The position numbers and the translations under genes were made by a program. A stretch of 64,000 bases of DNA from Lumbricus terrestris (Eukaryota > Annelida > Clitellata > Crassiclitellata > Lumbricidae): positions 40,301,297-40,365,296 of the forward strand of contig OX457043.1 in assembly GCA_949752735.1 (NCBI GenBank), read 5' to 3'. How positions within the stretch are numbered: the stretch's first letter is position 1; every line of letters starts with the position of its first letter. Below the pieces are notes generated by a model, which saw nothing but the letters and a program-made list of their open reading frames with translations, had not been told where the DNA came from and made no database searches. Positions 47,522 to 59,140 of the stretch are shown here, in pieces.

Positions 47522-47690
47522 CCCCCTTCCCCTATCTCTCTGTGCCTGTCGGTCTCTCTCTGTCTCTCTATATGTCTGTATGTCTGTCTCTGTCTGTCTG
47601 TTTGTCTGTCTCTCGCGCTGTCTTTCACTCTCTGGGTGTCAATCTGTCTGTCTTGCTCTCTTTCTCTCTGTGCTCCGACCTCACTATAGG
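47522..47690. repeat. CTGT/CT microsatellite
   Basis: CT- and CTGT-rich DNA interrupted by short unique pieces. Confidence 0.85.
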
Positions 47691-47697
47691 TTATAGC

Positions 47698-47846
47698 CAT
47701 AGGCGCAACCACCCTATGGGACCCACGGGACGCGTCCCCCCCAACTTTTGAGTGGTCCCATTGACTTTATCATTATGGTCCCCCCCAACTTTTAGGACGT
47801 GATTCATTTGGTCCCCTCCAACTTTTTGGACGTGATTGCGCCTATG
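47698..47846. mobile_element. hAT MITE, 149 bp, with exact 8-bp TSD
   Basis: Ends CATAGGCGCAAC and, in reverse complement, CATAGGCGCAATC. Flanking 8-mers GTTATAGC at 47690-47697 and 47847-47854 are identical. The interior is three CCCAACTTTT(T/G)GGACGTGAT-like repeats. Same terminal family as 24940-26423. Confidence 0.85.
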
Positions 47847-48187
47847 GTTATAGCACAGAGACATATAGACAGACAAAGAGAGACAGACAGACAGAGACAG
47901 CGCATGTATACATACTGTCAGCCACAGCAAAATAAATCATAATGTTCGTGATGTATAGTGCCACTTTTTCGCTGCACGATCAACGCTCATCGTCTCATCA
48001 TCGTCTGTCATTCCATACTCGATGATAATTATTATTATTATCATCATTCTCATCGTAAATCGTACGACTGCAGACACGATGCAGCGTAGCGTCAGTCAGA
48101 GATGACGCCATGACATAAGTCACGTAGACACGAGTCATGTCTAATCGAGACTGCGAGCAGAAAGGTTTCGCGCGTAATTAGTAGGCA

Positions 48188-48237
48188 TTGCTGCTGCTGC
48201 TGCTGATAACGACGACGACGACGACGACGATGATGAT
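48188..48237. repeat. GCT and ACG trinucleotide arrays
   Basis: (GCT)n 48189-48205 and (ACG)n/(ATG)n 48208-48237. Confidence 0.9.
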
Positions 48238-48239
48238 GT

Positions 48240-48726
48240 TGACAACGATGATGACCTTTTGACGTGGATGGTAATGACTGCAAAAATTACAATGATATTT
48301 ATGTTCCTGGTGACGATGATTCTCTGCATGACGTTTTCGTAAATAAGACGAGAATGATAATATTGGCCTATAATGGTCTTTACGGTAGAGCGGAGAACGC
48401 CAGGCGCTTCTGCAGCAGAGAGATGACGCAGCTTTTATCGTAGTCTATACGAGTTTAGTGTATAAAACGTGTATGTGAGTCGCTTGCTTCTTTCAATCAT
48501 TGATCATCCGTGAATCTCGTTTGCCCAGCAGAGCAAGGAGTTACATGTGCAAGGACGCCGTACCTCGTTATTAATAACGGCAGACAACGGCCGGTCGGTC
48601 ATTAGCCTGTTACATGACATTTTAGTCGTCGACGAAATTCTGTTTAACTCTGATTACTTGACCTACACTCACTCTGTCGTCGTTCGCTCAACCGTGAAAT
48701 TCCTCACGCTGATTTATCAAATATGA
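48240..48726. other. Unassigned stretch
   Basis: No gene or element recognised. Confidence 0.4.
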
Positions 48727-48855
48727 GTCCTTCACTTGCAATTGCTCAGCGCCTTGGCGTGAAACTCCGATTCAGTGTCCGCGCTGTAGTCGGGAGCGCT
48801 TCTGAGTAGGCTTTTTGAAGGGACACTAAAATAAGTGCACATACAAACAAACATA
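48727..48855 (+). mobile_element. tRNA-SINE family 1, 5'-truncated
   Basis: Begins in the SINE body (TTGCAATTGCTCAGCGCC) and ends AAGTGCACATACAAACAAAC. The tRNA-like head is missing, as expected of incomplete reverse transcription. Confidence 0.85.
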
Positions 48856-49430
48856 ACACAGTCAATTTTCACGGCTTTAAAGTAGCTGGTCATTCTGAGA
48901 GCCACAATGTAGCCTACTGACTCCTCTCCATGACGTGTTCTACAACAGAGTGCTGCTGACTGCCTGCTGTTAACGAGATTGTGAAGACAGTTGCGCTGAC
49001 ACAATTGTTATTATTAGTATCTTGTCCGATCCAGAGACACGTGTGCGTTGGATCTTGCGCCAACACTTTTCGTCCAGGAACTAATTGACGACTTCCTTCC
49101 TTTCCTCAAGGTCCTCAAATCTAGTTCCTCTTCCTTCCTCTTTCTGGGGTGAGGAGGAAATCAAGGTTTATGGGAGGGACTCGGCGAGCGGTCCGGCAAA
49201 TCACCGAAGAGGGAAGGGAGGGAGGGGTTTAGAGAAGGATGTACCCATTCTTGCTAGAAATTGTTTGATTGAATTTCCACACTGCAATGGAATTGGCCGC
49301 GAGGGACGTGTTAACACGTCCAAAATTGAGTCATTTAACACAGAAAATCAGCGGCCAACGTGATGTCGTCGTAACAAAATTGCTCAGTTATTTCGGTGTT
49401 GAAAAAGCGGTGGTTTGATAGTTATTTCAA
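48856..49430. other. Unassigned stretch
   Basis: No gene or element recognised. Confidence 0.4.
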
Positions 49431-50515
49431 TCTATATAAATAAAAATGTAAAAAGTTACAGTTTGTTACATCGGTTCTCGGAGAGTTCTGAACCGATTCC
49501 TTTGAAAATTTTCGCAAACCGTTCCATTCGAACATCTCCGGGTTTTTTATGCCTTTTGGGGAAAAGCGCAATCTTTACGACAAAAAACACAACTTTTAAT
49601 TCGACTCCGATTTCAACTTTCACGCAGTCCGCCATTTTCTGAACCATTCGCATTTATTTTCGTATCCAATCTATATGTAGATATCAAGGAATGAAATATT
49701 AGTTTCGTATCTATTTATTTCTTCACAGCGTAGTACATGCTGCTCATCTTTCTGAACCACTCGCATTTAGTTTCGTATTCAATATATATATATCAAGGAA
49801 TGAAATATTAGTTTCGTATCTATTTATTTCTTCACAGCGCAGTACGTGCTGTTCATCTTTGGCCTATCTATATAAATAAAAATGTAAAAGCTAACCTGCT
49901 CCTAATGAGTTATCTCGGAAATTTCTTCACCGATTCCTGTGAAAATTTTCGCTTACGATCGGGTTTGTAAAATGCTTTTCAGGAAAATTTTGCTTTCATT
50001 CCACTCGACCCATTAGGCTACGATTTCAACTTTTACAAATCCTATAGCGCGTAACTGTCGGTTTTACCGATTGCTTTCAAATTTTGACACAACGTTCGAG
50101 CGGACGAGTTTTTATATGCTTATTTTGAAAAAAACACAACTATGCATTCCATTTCAGCGATTTCAATTTGTTTGCATTTGAATGCGGCCGTGTGGGAGGA
50201 AGGGAGGGGAGGGAGCGGGAGGAACAAGGAGGAAGATGGAGGGAGCGGACGGGATGGAGGGGAGGGATGGAGGAGGGGAGGGACGGAGGGGAGGGAAGGA
50301 GGGAAAGAAACGGGAGGGGAGGGGGAACGGGAGGGGAGGGGGAGTGGGAGGGAGGAGGGGAGGGAAAGGGGGATGGGAAGGGGAGGGAGGGGTAGGGGTG
50401 TGGAAGGGGAGGAGAGGGAGGGAGGGACAGAGTAACGGAGGGAGCGAGGCACAGGAAGGGAGGGAGGGTTGGACGGTCTTTTCAGCCACAGCAACGCGTG
50501 GCCGGGTACAGCTAG
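49431..50515 (+). mobile_element. Non-autonomous Helitron with two 5' ends
   Basis: Starts A|TCTATATAAATAAAAATG (49431) and ends GGGTACAGCTAG|T (50515) with the GCCAC...GTGGC hairpin. A second 5' end (A|TCTATATAAATAAAAATG) occurs at 49867. So either one Helitron landed in another and lost an end, or two shared a single terminator. Long GGGA-rich tract at 50190-50470. No Rep/helicase gene. The first 150 bp match the element at 21780. Confidence 0.85.
49636..49860. repeat. Tandem duplication inside the Helitron
   Basis: Two copies of about 112 bp beginning TTCTGAACCA(T/C)TCGCATTTA and ending GTGCT(G)TTCATCTT-like sequence. Confidence 0.9.
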
Positions 50516-51564
50516 TTACATATAAATATACATGTATATTCAATAATAGTTTCTTTATGCATTACACACACACATATATATATTATATGTAAAATAGTAA
50601 ATAATATCACGGTATACATGTATTATCAACTCTCAGGTAATGCAATAATGTAGACTAAACAGAAACCAAAAAGTGAAAACTATTATAACTTTGTCAAATT
50701 TTTCTGTGTGGGAAAGGTCATTTCTGTCATTTTAGTCTAACAAAAATAGTAAGCTAAGGCTATTTGCACAAACATTCACAGTATGCGTCATACGCTTTAT
50801 AATACGATAGCTCCATATATTAAAAATAGTAGCCTAAATAATGACAAAATAATAATCAGTTACTAGAGGAAATAATGTCGCGGTAGATTATAACAGCACC
50901 AAAAACTCTCGTCACTGTACTATCAATTTAGTCAAATTTTTCAGCGGTATCATTTCGGGGGGGATTTTTTCCCCTGGGTTACCCAGATTAAACACTGCTC
51001 ACACGGTCAACGTGAAACTGGTCGATACGTGAGGCGTGTTCGTCTTTTTCAGCAACGCTCCTCTAGGTGTGCTGTGACGCGAAAACCTCAGCGATTCAGC
51101 AAACTATCGAACATCGACGACCTTTAGCTAATGTAATTTTTCCATCTAAAGCAGGCCTGCTATAGAACACATCGTTGCATATCAGTTGATTCTTTTTATG
51201 CGAATCAACTTAACCCCCTCCACAGTAATCTGGTCTCCGCCGGAATATCTCCTCTAATACTCTTCTGCTTCGTCCTTCATATGACTTCTTTATAATCTAA
51301 TAATAATATAACGGTGCCATGGAGCGTGGCCAGAATAATATCATCTTTGCTCTTTTTAACGATGGCTCTATACCTCGGACTCTGCCTCGAACCATCGCTC
51401 CTCCATATTTCTGCATCGTCTCTCTTCAGCCTACTTTCTTTCGGTCGGTCGGTCCGCTTATCGAATGGCTTCCATCATTCCTACATGTATACCTGAAGGC
51501 ATTAACTGTGTTGTCCCATATCTTCAGGTCCAGGTCCCTTAGGATCGGCGTCCATTTTGGTTAA
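50516..51564. other. Unassigned stretch
   Basis: AT-rich; no gene recognised. TACATGTA octamers at 50527, 50613 and 51481. Confidence 0.4.
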
Positions 51565-52080
51565 CCTTTTATGGATGATATGCAGGTCCAACAGACCCAT
51601 CCTCTAGATGCAGCAGCTGCTGTATATGAATCGGATGTGCATTTCCTCTTGGATGACCTCTAATTGTTGTCTTCTCTTAACCCTTATAAAAACCAGTCTA
51701 TTTGGCTGGGGGTCTGGGAGGCCGTCGGAATCTTGGGGGTATTGAACGGCCCACAGTTTGCTCAGATATTCCCTGAGATAGCGTTTCCTTTCACGGTTCG
51801 TGACCGTGCTACTAAAATATAGGCAAAGCGTGGCATTCGCATTCGAAGACTCTAAGTCTGGAACTATCTTCCGCTAGAGCTGCGTTCATTAGGGCTTTAA
51901 TACTCCTGACAAACCCAACTGGGATTTATAAATCACTCAAGTCATCCTGGCAGAACACTATCAAAGGTGATTTGAGATGTCTGGAGATGTCATGGGAGGA
52001 GGCTGAAGAACTTGTGATCGACACGGAGGAGTGGAGAAGATGCTTTACCCGATGTGCAGACCTTCACGGGAAGGACTAGT
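51565..52080 (+). pseudogene. Decayed LINE scraps (L2-like and RTE-like)
   Basis: Two kinds of remnant. At 51568-51610 FMDDMQVQQTHPLDAA resembles the YADD box region, and at 51857-51898 VWNYLPLELRSLGL resembles the L2-like C-terminus. At 51955-52080 the frame GDLRCLEMSWEEAEELV...EEWRRCFTRCADLHGKD-stop resembles the C-terminus of RTE-type reverse transcriptases. All are frame-broken and short. Confidence 0.55.
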
Positions 52081-53545
52081 CATCCCTTGTCCGTGGCTGG
52101 GTTTTAAGTCCTCCTGAATAGCCTATATTTCTTTCCTGCATGAGCCGCTTCATACATCTTTCAGACTGAATTGCGCAATTGACTTGTCTGGAGTGTGTAG
52201 TGTTTATGCGCAGTTTCAGAGCTTAGATCAAGTCAACTAAAGGCAATTTTATTCTAGTTCCTATAATGTTTTACCTACACATCTGGCGAGTATAGATCTA
52301 ATAGGCCAACGTAACATACAGATTTTACCTACCTTTTGGGTCTCACTTTCGGCCTTGCAGAAGCATGCCATAACGACCCATAACCACCGATATTGTGATC
52401 TCTCCAGACCCTTTGGATAGCTTAATGTCGGTCCTCAGGCCGCTTACTAACAGTTGAGGAATACTGTGCACTAGCTGGTATAGTCCTCGTTCATATGACA
52501 GATTTAAATTTTACATTTTAAATTTCCCAAAACTCTCTTCACATTCACAATGCTGCACCCATGGCAGAAGATTCAGGTCAGAAATTAAACTAACCCGACT
52601 AGTTTTAGAGGTTACTGCGATTTCTGCAATTTTTCATATTTAAACGCAATTAAGATGAAATTTTTGTCCTATAGGCCTAACCATATTGTCACACATTCTT
52701 ACAAGTTATTGGAGTTAGGATTGCAGTTGATTACAGGTACGTCAATGGTAGAATATACAAATAATTCCAGGTAAGCTTCTACACACACAAGCCTGCATGC
52801 ATACAAACACTTGTGGTCTACAGTCGAACATTTTGTGTGTGTGCTTAATGCATTTATGCTGCTATGCACAAAATGTCTGACTGTAGAAGCAGACAGTGTT
52901 GTCTTCAATTGCAAAGTTTTATGCCTAAAAACTTCCTTTAGCCCCGTGAGATAGCCTTGATAAGTACTGTATATGTAGATGCCATATTAAATATCTCGTG
53001 ACATACATACACACATAGATATATACATGTATGCATACATATATTTGAGATAATATATTCACTCACATGCCAACACGGACAAACGTGTACATTGTACAAT
53101 ATACATATGCATAGGCTATAGTCGGATGCTGTCAACAGACATTAATCGTAATGATGTAGTCTACTGATAATTATTCGAAGGTCGTGAACCTCCTATAGTC
53201 CTGCCAGAACGAGACCCCCCAGCGACTGCTTGTTTACCCGAGGCCAATAATGATAATTACGATCTAAAAGTGCAAAGTCATGTGTCAGTGATTTCAAGAT
53301 CATAAAAGGTGTCACATAAATGTTTCACTAGATTAGGCGAACATGTATTGTATGCGGAGCCGTCTCTTTCTGAGGACGTCCCACTAAAATCAGATTTGGC
53401 GATCCTTAAGTTGTTTACCCGCCCCCGCACCCCCGATTCGAGCATTTTGGGATCTAATGAATGAGGAGGCGGATCTCTCGTCTCACATAATTCTCCGTTT
53501 TATGACATCAAAACAAATATCTAGACTCGGAAAATAATCTGATCC
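52081..53545. other. Unassigned stretch
   Basis: No gene or element recognised. Confidence 0.4.
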
Positions 53546-53546
53546 G

Positions 53547-53548
<2 letters not shown>

Positions 53549-53596
<48 letters not shown>
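53549..53596. repeat. TA dinucleotide array
   Basis: About 23 TA units, close to the 3' end of a SINE. Confidence 0.97.
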
Positions 53597-53597
<1 letters not shown>

Positions 53598-53635
53598 GAC
53601 AACAGATCTCATGGAAATCATTCACAGAGCTATTT

Positions 53636-53862
53636 GCTTGTTTGTTTGTATGTGCACTTGCTATAGCGCCCCTTCAAGCACTCTACTCATAGGCGCTCCC
53701 GAATGCAGAGCGGACACTGCATCAGAGTTTCACGCCAAAGCGCTGAGCAATTGATAGAGTGAAGGACTTGCCCAAGGTCCCTACGCGGCAACTTGAGGTG
53801 GATTCTAACCTGGAACCTTCCGGCTTGAAGCCAACGACGCCACCACTACACCACCACGCCCC
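53636..53862 (-). mobile_element. tRNA-derived SINE, family 1
   Basis: Minus strand, complete in length. Head GGGGCGTGGTGGTGTAGTGG. The box B copy is mutated (GGTTAGAATCC). The tail GGGGCGCTATAGCAAGTGCA is followed by ACAAACAAACAA. Confidence 0.88.
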
Positions 53863-54418
53863 ACAATCTAGCTATTCTAGCACATATCTGTATATTGGCC
53901 TATGTATATGTTGGGTGCCTTTAGGAATATTTCAGAGATGACTGGCATATACAATTATACAGGTATATCTATCTTCTATGGTATCTACAATAAGACGTTG
54001 AGAGCTAAGATGTAGGCCTACGAATGCAACATCAAACACAAAAATATAGCGCATTCAGGGATCTCTTCATAGCACTGATAGATAAGTGGTGAATGTATGC
54101 GTATCTCAAAAGTAGAGCTGACATTTAACAAATGGTTGCTTTGCAAGTACCTCAAAACAGTTGTTTGTATAAAGGTCAGCAGATGCGTTGATTTGTCCAA
54201 TGTTAATATTAAGCAGATTGCTCTATCCGAAATGCATTTCTGACATTTTCAAAGCCTACTGCATGCAACATGCTGTTCGATTCATTCTTCGTTTCCGCTC
54301 TTGTTGTTCGTGACTATCTGAGGAGATGTGTTTCGTGATGTCTAGTTGCTTCGATGTCTGATACAATCCTACAGACCTTTCCGTCCATGCACGCATTCTG
54401 CAGACCGATGAATCTAGT
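53863..54418. other. Unassigned stretch
   Basis: No gene recognised. Confidence 0.4.
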
Positions 54419-54419
54419 C

Positions 54420-54547
54420 TCGGAGGAGGTGGTGGAGGATGAGAAGGAGGAGGAGAAGGAGGAGAAGTTAGAGGAGGAGAAGGTGGAGGCGGAGGAGAAT
54501 GAGGAAGATAAGGTGGTGGAGGAGAAGGAGAAGGAGGAGGAGAAGTA
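54420..54547. repeat. GGAGAA-rich array
   Basis: (GGA)n/(GAA)n mixture. The glutamate-rich frame is an artefact. Confidence 0.92.
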
Positions 54548-55549
54548 AATATGGACTTTCGAGTGACCTCGATCGTTACTGGTGCATTGGAGATCATCAT
54601 CTTCCACTGATGAGCGACCACCACTGCCAGTGGCGCAACCAGGGGGTGCTGGGGGTGCTTGAGCACCCCCCAGAGCTAAAAAGGTGACCCACGCAATTTT
54701 TCCAAATCCGATGAGTTTTTTTTTGGGGGGGGGGGGGGGTTAGGGGTCTCTTTCTCTCTTTCAGTCTTTCAGATTACACAAACAAGTTCCTTCATTCCTC
54801 CGTACTATAATTTTAGTCAAATGCATGGTTCATAAAGCACCAGATTTCAGTGTTCGTTGTTCTGAGTTTGTCTGAGTCTCGAGAATTTAACTACTGATAG
54901 ATAAAAAGTCTTAGCGATAGATCTATGTCTTTACGTTACATTGCGTCACCACTCACCAACTTATTGATAATGGTAGGCCCTAAGACTAAATTGATAGTAC
55001 CGTGTGTCCTGTTTTATTAGGGTCTAGTTAGGAATTGTTTTCCCTAAAATTAGTATTTATAATATAGTTAATCAGCAGTGCTTAATCAAGACATCTCTAT
55101 ATCGGAGAAAGTCCCCCCAAAATGAAAATTTTTCCTCTGAAATTTTGACAAAGTGATGACAGTTTTTAGTTGCTGTTTGTATTATTGTAAAACATAAATT
55201 GCTATAATATACCATGATCTTATTTACTACTATACGATTATAATGTTATTATTTACTATTACCATATAATAATCATGATATTGCCATAATATTATGGTAT
55301 TATAATGTGCATAAATTACTATTAATATTTGTACAAATATTACTTTGCACAACTAGCCTTTATGGTTTCTATCCAGTGCTTTCTTTCACATTCGAACTGT
55401 CTAAATAATTTTAAAATGCTTTCTTCTTTGAAGACTTGAACCGTTACTACTTTACGTCCAAATTGTAGGAGTTAGAAGTTCTGGCCTGATTACATACTAG
55501 TTTGTAGCAATTTCTACTAATTGTGTCCTGGTCAGCAGTCTTGACTTGA

Positions 55550-55632
55550 GCAGTAGGGATAAGCTGATGCAAGTGATACAAAGTAAGCTATAAGCTTACT
55601 TTGCATCACTGGAATCAGCTTATCCCTACTGC
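55550..55632. repeat. 83-bp hairpin
   Basis: GCAGTAGGGATAAGCTGAT and AGTGAT(A)CAAAGTAAGCT pair with the facing strand around ATA at 55590. The stem is about 38 bp with few mismatches. It sits just before the internal array. Confidence 0.92.
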
Positions 55633-56550
55633 AGTGATTTTCAGCAATGGAATTATGTGAAATTTAATTGGGATGATAGCTTAAAATGCTACTATTGCAG
55701 GGTGCAAATAAAAATTCCAAAACAATGGGAGAAACATATATTCAAGTCTGACAGCTTAAAATGCTACTAATGCAGGGTGCAAAAAATTCTAAACAATGGG
55801 ATGAAACATTGAAGTCTTAGACCTCGTCACTGAGCACAGAAATAATGAGTAATTTTGTTAAGATGACATCTTAACAAGCAATGGTTATTTGGCTACAGTG
55901 TGCAAATCCCTAAAATTTTAATAAAAAATTGCAAGGTGACACTGAGGCCTTAAACCTCAACCAACAGCAGTGAAAAATGAGCAATTCTATTAAGCTGACA
56001 GCTTGAAAATGCTACCATTACAGAAATTAAAAAATCTAAACGTGTGGGAGGTGACATTATTTAAAGTCTTTAACTATTCTTTCAAAATTTTGTTGAGATG
56101 ACAGCGTAAAATGCTATACTATTACAGACTTACAGTGTGCAAATTTTAATAATGTTTAAACAATGGGAGTGGATATTTATTGAAGCCGTAGACCATGTCT
56201 CTGCGACTGAAATAATGAGCAATTTTGTTAAGATGATATCTTGAAAACCATATTTGCAGTGTGCAAATCCAAAAATGTTTAAGCAATTGGGAGGCCATGT
56301 GCACACTCTGAATTGTTAAACTACAATGTGTGACTTCCAGCCTTGAAAAATGAGCAATTTATTCAGATAACAGCTTAAAAGCTTACCATTACAGTTTGGA
56401 AATTTAAAAAAAATTAAAAATTGTTAGCAATGGGGAGGAGATATTATTTTATTGAAGTGTTGAACCATGTATTTCAGCAAAGAAATTATGAGAAATATCG
56501 TTCAAATGACAACCTAAAATGCCACCATTATAGTATGTAAATTGTTAAAA
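55625..56550. repeat. Internal array of ~130-bp diverged units
   Basis: Each unit has, in order, AAATAATGAGCAATTTTGTT, AAGATGACAGCTTAAAATGC, TACCATTACAGTGTGCAAAT, an A/T-rich spacer with AAACAATGGGAG, then TGAAGTCTTAGACC. About seven units are seen, with indels. Confidence 0.8.
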
Positions 56551-56997
56551 ATTTGGTTATGGTTAGGAGCACATCCAAGGTTTTTTAAACATGCAGTTAT
56601 TGACAATTGTGCAATTCTAAATGGATTTATGCGGTTGAAGGAGCGCTTCTGTGCATCTGGAAAGAGCTGGCAAACAAGGGCCTGAAACGTGCTCTACATG
56701 TAGTCGATGTCACCAGCTAAAAAGTGCGTTGGTTTCTGTGGCTCCGCACCAGACCACGCTGGGGAGCTTACGACGCTCCTCCAGAGTCGGGGTGGGCGCT
56801 ATCAATCTGAGCACCCCCCAACAACAAGTTCTGGTTGCGCCCCTGACCACTGCAGGGCAGTCGCGATTTCCATTTTTATGATCCATATAAATTATACACT
56901 AGCGCTGTATAAATATAACCATATACAATCATTGAACCGATCCATGCACGTGACTTCACAGTAAAAGATTGCGTTCATCAACTCCTATATATATATA

Positions 56998-57809
56998 CAG
57001 GGTGGCCCATAAAAAGTGGGACCGCCTCGTTAAATCTTCTGTATTATATATTAAATTTATGTTTTTTTGGTGATTTCTAAAATGTAAAATTATCCTTAAT
57101 CACTAACTCAACGTGTGACGTCACTATTTCGTGAATTTCCGGTTGCCATATTTATAGTTTATGTCATTTTGTGCGCGCAGTGTTTATAAAATGACAAAAA
57201 TAACAGCAGAAGATCGAATTCTCATTAAAAATTTGAGAATCGAAAAACAATGGGGAGCCAGGCGTATGATAACTGAGTTTCCAAATAAATTCTAGAGTAA
57301 AGCAAGTCTTAAGACAAGGATTACTTCCGGATATTCGAGCGAGATGTAATCGTCAAAGCTGGACGCTGCAACAAGACGGAGCGCCGTCGCACACAGCAAA
57401 AAACACGATCAACTTTCTTCTTTGGGAGAATGTCACATTTATCGAACCAGACATGTGGCCCCCAAATAGTCCGGACCTAAACCTGGTAGATAATGCTATT
57501 TGGGGTGCCCTCAAACAAAAACAAAGTCTACCTTCGCGTGAATTTGCAACAATGGATCAACTGAAACAGGCCATTGTTGAAGAGTGGCAAAAACTCTCTC
57601 AGCGGTTTATAAACAGAAGCATTGACCAGTGGCGCAGACGTTTAGAGAAAATTGTTGAGAACAGAGGAGGACACATTGAATTTGATTTCTGATTGTGTAT
57701 GAATTAGCATCTGGCAACAATTTACTTGTTTTTTATGGAAGAAAAAGTTTTAACACGATTTATTATTTGGATTTATACTAGGCGGTCCCACTTTTTATGG
57801 GCCACCCTG
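56998..57809 (+). mobile_element. Mariner/IS630-type element, 812 bp, internally deleted
   Basis: Perfect 30-bp inverted ends beginning CAGGGTGGCCCATAAAAAGT, flanked by TA. Transposase pieces remain. An N-terminal scrap (ATG at 57191, EDRILIKNLRIEKQWGARRM) stops at 57295. The C-terminal part runs to 57692 with LQQDGAPSHTA (second catalytic Asp), WPPNSPDLNLVDNAIWG (third Asp) and SIDQWRRRLEKIVENRGG. By my count 37 residues separate the two Asp, as in DD37D types. The first catalytic Asp and the middle of the protein are deleted, so it needs help to move. Confidence 0.9.
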
Positions 57810-57814
57810 TATAT

Positions 57815-57880
57815 ATAATTATATTATATTATATTATATTAGCCTATATTATATTATATTATTATATTATATTATATTCT
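57815..57880. repeat. ATATT array
   Basis: (ATATT)n with small interruptions. Confidence 0.9.
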
Positions 57881-59015
57881 TCTTCCTCTTCATTGTCCAT
57901 GGGCTGACAGCTCGTAGGTGTCCACTGCGCACTTGACTACTCTATTATATTATATATATATTATGTTCCTATACGATTGCCTTTCGCACTCACCCACTGT
58001 ACACTGTGGACCAATTTTAGTTGTACCGAATACCGATCCTATCCAGGATGGTGAAGCGAGTTGTGGATGACCTGCAATCTGCATGCATATAATCTACATG
58101 CATCTGTATATGCCGAGAATAATATTCAACGTTCAAATGATCCTTCACTCTAAGAAGAGCCGCGAGACCAATTCATCTTCAGAGCAACGGGGATTCAGTA
58201 ACCGCTTAGCTGCCATCTTTACCCTTTTAACACCACACCACCACCGATATGCTGCGAACAAGTGATTGACTTCGTTGCAATATATATCTGTGATTATACT
58301 CCATCGTTTTTTATACTGGTCAGCATTCAATCCTGACCTTAAAATTGACTAATCTCAATCTCACTGACGACAACAGAAGCATGCAGTGCCTTGTGAGCTA
58401 ATTGATGGCAGCAGCTCATAAAAGCAATTGGAGACTGTTACATGCAGAAGGGCGGACCAGCAAAAGTGTGACCAAAGGCATACACACAAATATAGCACTG
58501 GTGGATTTCACAATATTATAGTCAGATAGAGATCAGCTTATTGACTGGCGCTCAGTAGAATCGAATTGAAATTGCAAAATTGTTGAATTGCTTTGTTAGG
58601 TTGGAAGCAAGGTCAGAAAAGCTCGGCATTGGTCTTAAGAGCGCAAGGCTGCATAGCCTATAGCTACGAGGAGGCCACGTAAGAATGGCTTGTCATATTT
58701 AGTCCTAAGACATTATTGTACGACAGATAGGAAGGACTTTGCTTAGGTCTTAAGACCTCTACACGAATCGCCATTTGCTTTCATTCAGATACCCACTCTG
58801 CAGGGGAATCTAGGCAGGAGTCCAGGACAATTCCTCAACCTAGTTTAGGCAGCCTAGCAATCTATAGCCGTGGTCAGTGGCTTCAGGTGAACTTGAAGCA
58901 GAGTCTGATTGGTCAGCAGGTCTCTATTTAGTCACGCCTACTGAAGGCGTCATGTGTCTGGTTTACAGAGAGAATCTAGAATGTCAACCTCGGCCTTTAA
59001 TGTAGTCTGTTAATA
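57881..59015. other. Unassigned stretch
   Basis: No gene or element recognised. Confidence 0.4.
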
Positions 59016-59017
59016 AA

Positions 59018-59140
59018 CTGGTCTCTCTCTCTCTCTTTCTCTCTCTCTCCCTCTGTCTCTGTCTCTCTCTCTCGTTCTCTCTTTCTCTCCCTCCCTCTGT
59101 ATGTATGTCTGTCTGTATGTCTCTCTCTTTCTCTCTCTGA
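59018..59140. repeat. CT microsatellite
   Basis: (CT)n with TCTCCC, TGTATG and CTGT interruptions. Confidence 0.92.

Larger units (their letters stand above)
54628..56845. mobile_element. hAT-like element, 2218 bp, with exact 8-bp TSD and internal array
   Basis: Ends CAGTGGCGCAACCAG and, in reverse complement, CAGGGGCGCAACCAG. Flanking 8-mers ACCACTGC at 54620-54627 and 56846-56853 are identical. No coding region. The interior has an 83-bp hairpin (55550-55632), then about seven diverged units (55625-56550). Near the right end (56580-56650) is a GTGCAATTCTAAATGGATTT block like the subterminal region of 431-2806. Confidence 0.85.
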
